NCBI GenBank assembly: GCA_044508675.1
Contig: JBIQHF010000002.1
Coordinates: 1 to 64,000 of the forward strand
Length of the DNA: 64,000 nt
DNA from: Raineyella sp044508675
Lineage (GTDB): Bacteria; Actinomycetota; Actinomycetes; Propionibacteriales; Propionibacteriaceae
Direction: 5' to 3'
Made by a program: the position numbers and the translations under genes. Below are positions 59,190 through 64,000 of this stretch, piece by piece (position 1 is the stretch's first letter; every line of letters begins with the position of its first letter). The notes under the pieces were generated by a model. The model was given only the letters and a program-made list of their open reading frames with translations, was not told the origin of the DNA and did no database searches.

Positions 59190-60605
59190 ATGTCCAAGGT
59201 TCTGACTTCCCTCCCCGTCGGCGAGCGCGTCGGCCTCGCCTTCTCCGGAGGTCTCGACACCTCCGTCGCCGTCGCCTGGATGCGCGAGAAGGGCGCCGTC
59301 CCGTGCACCTACACCGCTGACATCGGCCAGTACGACGAGCCGGACATCGATTCGGTCCCCGGCCGTGCCCACGAGTACGGCGCCGAGATCTCGCGGTTGG
59401 TCGACTGCCGCGAGGCCTTGGTCGAGGAGGGCCTGTCCGCCCTGCAGTGTGGCGCCTTCCACATCCGCTCCGGTGGCAAGGTGTACTTCAACACCACCCC
59501 GCTGGGCCGCGCCGTCACCGGCACGCTGCTGGTGCGGGCGATGAAGGAGGACGACGTCAACATCTGGGGTGACGGATCGACCTACAAGGGCAACGACATC
59601 GAGCGGTTCTACCGCTATGGCCTGATGGCCAACCCGCAGCTGCAGATCTACAAGCCGTGGCTCGACGTCGACTTCGTCGAGGAGCTCGGCGGACGCGACG
59701 AGATGTCCGCGTGGCTGGGCGAGCGCAAGCTGCCCTACCGCGACTCGAAGGAGAAGGCGTACTCCACCGACGCGAACATCTGGGGCGCCACCCACGAGGC
59801 CAAGCAGCTCGAGATGCTCGACGCCGGCCTCGACATCGTCGAGCCGATCATGGGCGTCAAGGCCTGGGACGAGTCGGTCGAGGTCAGGACCGAGGAGGTG
59901 ACGGTCAGCTTCGAGCAGGGCCGCCCGACCCAGATCAACGGCAAGACCTTCGCCAACGCCGTGCAGCTGGTCCTGGAGGCCAACGCCATCGGCGGGCGCC
60001 ACGGCCTGGGCGTTTCGGACCAGATCGAGAACCGCATCATCGAGGCCAAGTCCCGCGGCATCTACGAGGCCCCAGGCATGGCACTACTGCACATCGCCTA
60101 CGAGCGACTCCTCAACGCCATCCACAACGAGGACACGATCGCGAACTACCACAACGAGGGCCGACGCCTCGGCCGCCTGATGTACGAGGGGCGCTGGCTC
60201 GACCCGCAGTCGCTGATGCTGCGCGAGTCCCTGCAGCGCTGGGTCGGCTCGGCCGTCACCGGTTCGGTGACGCTGCGGCTGCGCCGCGGCGATGACTACA
60301 CCATCCTCAACACCGAGGGGCCGGCGCTCAGCTACCACCCGGAGCGACTGTCGATGGAGCGGGTCACGGACGCTGCGTTCGGTCCGGCCGACCGGATCGG
60401 CCAGCTGACGATGCGCAACCTGGACATCGCCGACTCCCGCGCCCGCCTCGAGATGTACGCCCAGCAGGGCATCGTGGGTGGCGCGACCGCCGAGCTCGTC
60501 GGCGCCTTGGAGCCGGGCGAGGCCTCGGCCATCGCTGCCGGCCAGGGACCGGACGAGGAGGGCGAGGCGCTCGACCGCGCTGCGTTCGACTACGGCACCG
60601 ACTGA
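59190..60605 (+). CDS. argG: argininosuccinate synthase (long form)
   Basis: A 471-residue ATP-dependent ligase joining citrulline and aspartate in arginine synthesis. The PP-loop is GLAFSGGLDTSVAVAWM near the N-terminus. Citrulline/aspartate-binding and core segments are NIWGDGSTYKGNDIERFYRYGL, EKAYSTDANIWGATHEAK, GGRHGLGVSDQIENRIIEAKSRGIYEAPGMALLHIAYERLL, and IGQLTMRNLDIADSRARLEMY. The sequence follows the longer type known from E. coli rather than the about 400-residue type usual in many actinobacteria. It stands alone, not in an arg operon. GATAGT (59175-59180) lies 9 bases before ATG 59190. Confidence 0.96.
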   Translation: MSKVLTSLPVGERVGLAFSGGLDTSVAVAWMREKGAVPCTYTADIGQYDEPDIDSVPGRAHEYGAEISRLVDCREALVEEGLSALQCGAFHIRSGGKVYFNTTPLGRAVTGTLLVRAMKEDDVNIWGDGSTYKGNDIERFYRYGLMANPQLQIYKPWLDVDFVEELGGRDEMSAWLGERKLPYRDSKEKAYSTDANIWGATHEAKQLEMLDAGLDIVEPIMGVKAWDESVEVRTEEVTVSFEQGRPTQINGKTFANAVQLVLEANAIGGRHGLGVSDQIENRIIEAKSRGIYEAPGMALLHIAYERLLNAIHNEDTIANYHNEGRRLGRLMYEGRWLDPQSLMLRESLQRWVGSAVTGSVTLRLRRGDDYTILNTEGPALSYHPERLSMERVTDAAFGPADRIGQLTMRNLDIADSRARLEMYAQQGIVGGATAELVGALEPGEASAIAAGQGPDEEGEALDRAAFDYGTD

Positions 60606-60633
60606 ACCTCCAGCCGGCCGGCGAACGGAACCA

Positions 60634-60665
60634 GATGGCCCGCGGGTGTGAACCCGCGGGCCATC
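60634..60665. terminator. bidirectional hairpin after argG
   Basis: A perfect 14-bp stem, GATGGCCCGCGGGT (60634-60647) with its complement (60652-60665), and a GTGA loop, followed on the plus strand by CGCCTTTCC. Confidence 0.88.
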
Positions 60666-60714
60666 CGCCTTTCCACCGCCCCCCAACGGCGGAGGATCTG
60701 GTGTCAGGCCACGA

Positions 60715-61266
60715 TCACTGGATCGATTCCACGTCGATCGAGTACCCCATGACCTCACCGACATCGGTGACCTCTCCGGTGAAGACCACCTGGTTACCCT
60801 TGGAGAACTCGGCGACCTGTGCCTGCTGCTCCGGAGTGATGAAGGCCTGCACGTTGGTGAAGGTGAAGGTGTCCGGACCACCGTCGACCGAGAAGTACTT
60901 GCCCTGGGCGTCGATGTTCGACACGTAGCCCGTCACCTCGACGTACTGGCCCTTGTAGGTGGTCTCGGCCTTGAGGGCGTTCGACTCGAGGTCATCGATC
61001 ATCGTGGCCGCGGTGACGCTCATCGGGGTCCGCGGCTCGGCCGCCTCCGACGTCGTGGAGTCCGGAGCAGTGGACGAGGCGGCCTTGTCGTTGCCCCCAT
61101 TGGCACCATTGACAGCAATGGCGATCACCACGATGACCGCGAGGATCCAGACGATCGGCCGCTTGTACCACTTCTTCTTCTGCTTCGCCGGCGGCTGCGG
61201 CGGGTAGGGCTGGCCGGGGGCCTGGCCGTACGGGTTCGGCTGCTGGGGGCTGGGGGACTGCGACAT
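60715..61266 (-). CDS. membrane-anchored OB-fold (tRNA_anti-like) protein
   Basis: A 183-residue protein. A Pro/Gln/Tyr-rich cytoplasmic N-terminus (residues 1-32, PNPYGQAPGQPYPPQPP) precedes a Lys-rich patch and one transmembrane helix (about 41-58, IVWILAVIVVIAIAVNG). A Ser/Thr-rich linker follows, then an extracellular domain (about 85-183) with NALKAETTYKGQYVEVTGYVSNID and NQVVFTGEVTDVGEVMGYSIDVESI. The last part fits the OB-fold tRNA_anti-like family. The Pro/Tyr-rich head plus single helix is a common actinobacterial envelope design. ATG 61266 has GGAG 6-7 bases upstream. Role unknown. Confidence 0.75.
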   Translation of the reverse strand: MSQSPSPQQPNPYGQAPGQPYPPQPPAKQKKKWYKRPIVWILAVIVVIAIAVNGANGGNDKAASSTAPDSTTSEAAEPRTPMSVTAATMIDDLESNALKAETTYKGQYVEVTGYVSNIDAQGKYFSVDGGPDTFTFTNVQAFITPEQQAQVAEFSKGNQVVFTGEVTDVGEVMGYSIDVESIQ

Positions 61267-61435
61267 GGTCAACTCCTGTGATTCGTCGTGCTGGTGACTC
61301 CATCGAATCGCGAGCCACCCCCTGGCCACATCGATCGATCGGGTGGCCGACCTCATCCGTTAGGCCAGCCGGCGGGCCGTCCGGGTGACCGATCGGGTGA
61401 TGGCGGTGTCAGGGGCCCGCCGTACGATCATTCAC

Positions 61436-62722
61436 GTGTCAGAACGTCCAGCCCTCGCCCCGTCGCTACCCGCCGTCCGCAGAGTGCTGTGGACCGTCGG
61501 TGGCGGAGTGCTGGGGATTGTGGCGTGCATGTTCTCGGTGGTGGGTGCGCTCTCGGCGATCCCCACCTACATGACGGCTGACGGGCAGCTCACCGGCGTC
61601 GGCGTCCTCGCCTTCCTGATCTGGATACTGGCCATGCCCACGCTGTTCTTCCGCGCCCGGAACCCCTGGGTCGCCGTGGTGGCGGGAGTCATCCTGACGC
61701 TGGTGCTACGCCTCGACACCCTCCTGCTGCTGATCGGCGCCGGGTCCGTCGTGCTGCGCCGCGACCGGCGCCAGGGCTTCATCGCCACGGGCATCGCCGT
61801 GGTGCTGACCCTGGTCGCGGGAGTCCGGGACGGGCTGCGCCCTGCCGGTCAGTCGGCCTGGGAGATCATGCTGAGTGATCCGGGGCTGGACAAGGCGGCG
61901 GACCCCACCCTGCAGATGAGCGTGGCGCTCGGGATCGCGGTGATCGCGATCGTGATCGTGCTCGGCACCGCCTGGCTCGTCCGCCTCCGCGGCGATCTGC
62001 AGGTGACCGGCCATGCGAAGGACGAGGCGGAGTCGCGCAGTGAACAACTCGAGACCACGGCCGGCCGGCTGGAGGAGCGCGAACGCCTGGCCCGCGAGGT
62101 TCACGATGCGCTCTCGCACCGACTGTCGCTGATCTCGCTGCACTCCGGTGCTCTCGAGGAAGCGGCCAAGGACGAGTCCCCGGAGGTGTCCCAGGCCGCC
62201 GAGGTGCTGCGGGACAACGCCCACCGTTCCCTGGAGGACCTGCGTGACCTGGTGGGCGCCCTGCGCGAGCCCGCCGGTGCCGGACGCCCGGCCGCGGCGG
62301 GGGAGCCGAGCCGGGTACCATCCGTCGGCCTGGCGGCGCTGCCCGAGCTCGTCGGCTCCGCGAAGGCCTCCGGCGCCGCCGTCCAGGCGACGGTGATGGT
62401 GCAGGAGGCCGACCAGGCCAGCGACCTGCTCAACCGGGCGGCGTACCGGATCACCCAGGAAGCGCTGACCAACGCCTTCAAGCATGCGCCGGGCCAGCCG
62501 ATCCTGGTCGACGTCACGGCCTCCCCGGCGGCCGGTGTCCACTTGGTCGTGATGAACAGGATCGGCGCCGGTGACTCGGGCCTGCCCGGATCGGGAAGCG
62601 GACTGATCGGCATGCAGGAGCGGGCCGACGTGCTGGGCGGGTCGTTCAGCGCGGGACCCGACGGGCGGGGCAGCTTCGTGGTCGAGGCGACCCTGCCGTG
62701 GCAGGCACGGAGCTCGGCCTGA
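61436..62722 (+). CDS. two-component sensor histidine kinase (NarL/DesK type)
   Basis: A 428-residue membrane kinase. Four to five helices (about residues 15-195) with short loops are followed by a coiled-coil linker (about 205-225, KDEAESRSEQLETTAGRLEERERL). The HisKA_3 dimerisation domain carries the phosphoacceptor His in LAREVHDALSHRLSLISLHSGAL, and the HATPase domain shows AYRITQEALTNAFKHAP and GSGSGLIGMQERADVLGG. It pairs with the response regulator 31 bases downstream. Little extracellular sequence suggests an intramembrane or lipid-state stimulus. GTG 61436 stands 7 bases after TACGAT (61423-61428), so it is probably leaderless. Confidence 0.92.
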   Translation: MSERPALAPSLPAVRRVLWTVGGGVLGIVACMFSVVGALSAIPTYMTADGQLTGVGVLAFLIWILAMPTLFFRARNPWVAVVAGVILTLVLRLDTLLLLIGAGSVVLRRDRRQGFIATGIAVVLTLVAGVRDGLRPAGQSAWEIMLSDPGLDKAADPTLQMSVALGIAVIAIVIVLGTAWLVRLRGDLQVTGHAKDEAESRSEQLETTAGRLEERERLAREVHDALSHRLSLISLHSGALEEAAKDESPEVSQAAEVLRDNAHRSLEDLRDLVGALREPAGAGRPAAAGEPSRVPSVGLAALPELVGSAKASGAAVQATVMVQEADQASDLLNRAAYRITQEALTNAFKHAPGQPILVDVTASPAAGVHLVVMNRIGAGDSGLPGSGSGLIGMQERADVLGGSFSAGPDGRGSFVVEATLPWQARSSA

Positions 62723-62753
62723 ACTGTCAGGGGTCACTCCTAGACTTGGAGTC

Positions 62754-63446
62754 GTGTCCCAGACCTCCTCTACAGCCCCGATGCGCCCCATTCGCGTGAT
62801 GGTCGTGGACGACGATGCGATGGTGCGGACCGGTGTCCGCGCGCTTCTGGAGCACGATCCGGGGCTGCTGGTCGTCGCCGAGGTGGCCGATGGCGACGAG
62901 GTGATCGACGCGGTCCACGCCCACTATCCCGACGTGGTGCTGATGGACCTGCACATGCCCCGGCTGGACGGGATCCGCGCCACCGCCCAGTTGATGCGCG
63001 AGGTCAACCCACCCAAGGTGGTGGCGCTGACCTCGATCGACCTCGACCGCTACGTCTTCGAGGCGCTGGAGGCGGGTGCGAGCGGCTACCTGCTCAAGGA
63101 CGTACGCCCCGAGGAGTTGCGGGCCGCCGTCCGTACCGTCTACCACGGGGACGCCGTTCTCTCCCCACGCAGCACCAAGCATGTGATCCGTCATTTCGCG
63201 CACTCGGTCCAGCGGGAGCGGGTGTCCGAAGCCAAGCAACTGGTCGGCACCCTGAGCGACCGGGAGCGCGATGTCGCCGGGCTCATCCACGAAGGGCTGT
63301 CCAACGCCCAGGCCGCCCAACGCCTCCGGTGCAGCGAAGCCACGGTCAAGACCCACCTCAGCCGGGCGATGGCCAAGATGGATGCGCCCACCCGGGTCCA
63401 GGTGGCGCTGCTGGTCGAGCGCGCCATGCCGGTGGGTGAGGCCTGA
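62754..63446 (+). CDS. NarL/LuxR-family response regulator
   Basis: A 230-residue regulator. The receiver domain (about 10-130) has the acidic pair in IRVMVVDDDAMVRTGVRALL, the phosphoacceptor Asp in DVVLMDLHMPRLDG, the conserved Thr in VVALTSID and Lys in SGYLLKDVRPEEL. The C-terminal LuxR helix-turn-helix (about 165-222) is LSDRERDVAGLIHEGLSNAQAAQRLRCSEATVKTHLSRAMAKM. GTG 62754 lies 7 bases after its own TAGACT box (62741-62746), so it can be transcribed separately from the kinase gene as a leaderless mRNA. Targets are unknown. Confidence 0.94.
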   Translation: MSQTSSTAPMRPIRVMVVDDDAMVRTGVRALLEHDPGLLVVAEVADGDEVIDAVHAHYPDVVLMDLHMPRLDGIRATAQLMREVNPPKVVALTSIDLDRYVFEALEAGASGYLLKDVRPEELRAAVRTVYHGDAVLSPRSTKHVIRHFAHSVQRERVSEAKQLVGTLSDRERDVAGLIHEGLSNAQAAQRLRCSEATVKTHLSRAMAKMDAPTRVQVALLVERAMPVGEA

Positions 63447-63449
63447 GGG

Positions 63450-63480
63450 TTGACAGGGACTTGGCTCCATCGGATAGAGT
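63450..63480 (+). promoter_or_regulatory. leuA leader promoter
   Basis: TTGACA (63450-63455) is followed after 17 bp by GATAGA (63473-63478), or after 19 bp by TAGAGT (63475-63480). This is the best -35/-10 pair seen in the window. Transcription would begin at or next to the leader GTG at 63488. Confidence 0.75.
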
Positions 63481-63487
63481 CCGGTAC

Positions 63488-63535
63488 GTGGCTCAGGTGC
63501 TGATTCTCCTTCCTTGCCGCAGCGAGGCCCGCTGA
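63488..63535 (+). CDS. leucine leader peptide upstream of leuA
   Basis: A 15-codon frame starting at GTG 63488, 7 bases after TAGAGT, encodes MAQVLILLPCRSEAR and stops at 63533-63535. It holds a Leu-Ile-Leu-Leu run using CTG ATT CTC CTT. ATT and CTT are rarely used in neighbouring genes, which would make translation sensitive to charged tRNA supply. Position, size and content are those of an amino-acid attenuator leader. Leader peptides before leu genes are known in actinobacteria. Confidence 0.8.
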   Translation: MAQVLILLPCRSEAR

Positions 63536-63592
63536 GGTCGGCCTCCTCGCTGCGGAGTTCAGGCGTGCCGTCCGCAACTCACCCCAGCGAGG
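63517..63592 (+). promoter_or_regulatory. translational attenuator with mutually exclusive hairpins
   Basis: Segment A (63517-63527, CCGCAGCGAGG) can pair perfectly with B (63545-63555, CCTCGCTGCGG). B (63545-63552) can instead pair over 8 bp with C (63585-63592, CAGCGAGG), which contains the leuA ribosome site GAGG. A overlaps the end of the leader peptide frame. A ribosome reaching the leader stop would cover A and let B mask C; a ribosome stalled at the first leucine codon would leave A free to hold B, exposing C. Confidence 0.7.
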
Positions 63593-63597
63593 AAACC

Positions 63598-64000
63598 ATG
63601 ACCAACCAGACAGTTTCGGCCACCACTTCTTTCGGCACCGTCCCGCAGGCGCGCCCCGTGCAGCAGCCCAGCGGTATGCCGATCCAGCGCTATCATGCGT
63701 TCGAGCCCATCTCCCTGCCTGACCGCACCTGGCCCGACCAGAAGACCACCAAGGCCCCCCGGTGGCTGTCCACCGACCTGCGTGACGGCAACCAGGCCCT
63801 GATCGACCCGATGACCCCGGCGCGCAAGCAGAAGCTTTTCGACCTGCTGGTCCGGATGGGCTACAAGGAGATCGAGATCGGTTTCCCGTCGGCCTCCCAG
63901 ACCGACTTCGCCTTCGTCCGCCAGCTGATCGAGAACGACTCCATCCCGGACGACGTGACCATCACCGTGCTGACCCAGGCCCGTGAGGACCTGATCGAGC
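63598..64000 (+). CDS. leuA: 2-isopropylmalate synthase (partial, runs off the window)
   Basis: The first 134 residues of the long actinobacterial LeuA. After a variable N-terminus, SGMPIQRYHAFEPISLPDRTWPDQKTTKAPRWLSTDLRDGNQALIDPM introduces the TIM barrel, with the metal-binding Asp/Arg of LRDGNQ. Then GYKEIEIGFPSASQTDFAFVRQLIE matches the family. It condenses acetyl-CoA and 2-ketoisovalerate, the first committed step of leucine synthesis, and the full protein is usually feedback-inhibited by leucine through a C-terminal domain not visible here. ATG 63598 has GAGG 5 bases upstream, inside segment C of the attenuator. Confidence 0.95.
   Translation, partial: MTNQTVSATTSFGTVPQARPVQQPSGMPIQRYHAFEPISLPDRTWPDQKTTKAPRWLSTDLRDGNQALIDPMTPARKQKLFDLLVRMGYKEIEIGFPSASQTDFAFVRQLIENDSIPDDVTITVLTQAREDLIE

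Noticed and set aside
59052..59205. Coding continuation giving VEQAVV repeats after the lipoprotein gene
   Set aside because: It appears only when the wrong frame after the artefactual gap is followed; the corrected frame stops at 59051.

Overview
This 64 kb window comes from the chromosome of a high-GC actinobacterium, most likely of the order Propionibacteriales (Propionibacteriaceae or a relative). The evidence is very GC-rich coding DNA, the gene order comEA-comEC-holA-rpsT-lepA-hemW-hrcA-dnaJ-rsmE-phoH-ybeY-era, mycothiol genes (mshA, ino1), a fused MocR-type pdxR beside pdxST, DUF4192/DUF3097/DUF5709 proteins, and many genes that appear to be leaderless behind a TAnnnT -10 box. Genus and species cannot be read from the sequence.

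Layout. 1-543: C-terminal tail of a Pro/Thr/Ser-rich protein, cut by the window edge and an assembly gap. 577-3310: aldehyde dehydrogenase and a coupled ECF sigma factor/Ogt pair. 3328-6435: vitamin B6 block, pdxS-pdxT divergent from pdxR. 6492-14452: mostly poorly characterised proteins (baeRF-type release-factor-like protein, Asp/Gly-repeat protein, JmjC-type oxygenase, sucrase/ferredoxin-like protein, L,D-transpeptidase, DedA, DUF4192). 14462-30347: housekeeping genes (leuS, comEA, comEC, holA, rpsT, lepA) with interspersed metabolic and membrane genes. 30402-38567: mshA and ino1, two secreted proteins with odd codon use, hemW, DUF3097, an inositol monophosphatase-family protein and an MBL hydrolase. 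38577-42816: a CIRCE operator and hrcA-dnaJ-rsmE-tgt. 42890-53318: an aromatic/steroid-type catabolic island. 53831-59051: phoH-ybeY-corC-era plus a lipoprotein crossed by a second gap. 59190-64000: argG, an OB-fold protein, a two-component system, and leuA behind a leucine leader peptide.

The most interesting region is 42.9-53.3 kb. It encodes a flavin-dependent oxygenase, a flavin reductase, an extradiol dioxygenase and a meta-cleavage-product hydrolase, which is the same reaction set as HsaABCD of steroid degradation. With them are two MFS transporters, a tandem-fused TetR regulator and an IclR regulator. The flavin reductase carries an IclR-type effector domain in place of ending after the reductase fold. 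A 17-bp inverted repeat, GTTCC-N7-GGAAC or a close variant, lies upstream of three separately transcribed units, and twin 15-bp sites 22 bp apart lie beside the IclR gene. The island sits inside a housekeeping block that is usually continuous.

At the right end, leuA is preceded by a probably leaderless 15-residue leader peptide with a Leu-Ile-Leu-Leu run. Three RNA segments there can pair in two exclusive ways, one of which buries the leuA ribosome binding site. Convergent gene pairs are regularly separated by perfect 12-20 bp hairpins. Two 100-N gaps are present; the second is flanked by an exact 55-bp duplication, and removing the artefact restores one continuous gene. No tRNA, rRNA, CRISPR array, insertion sequence or prophage was seen.
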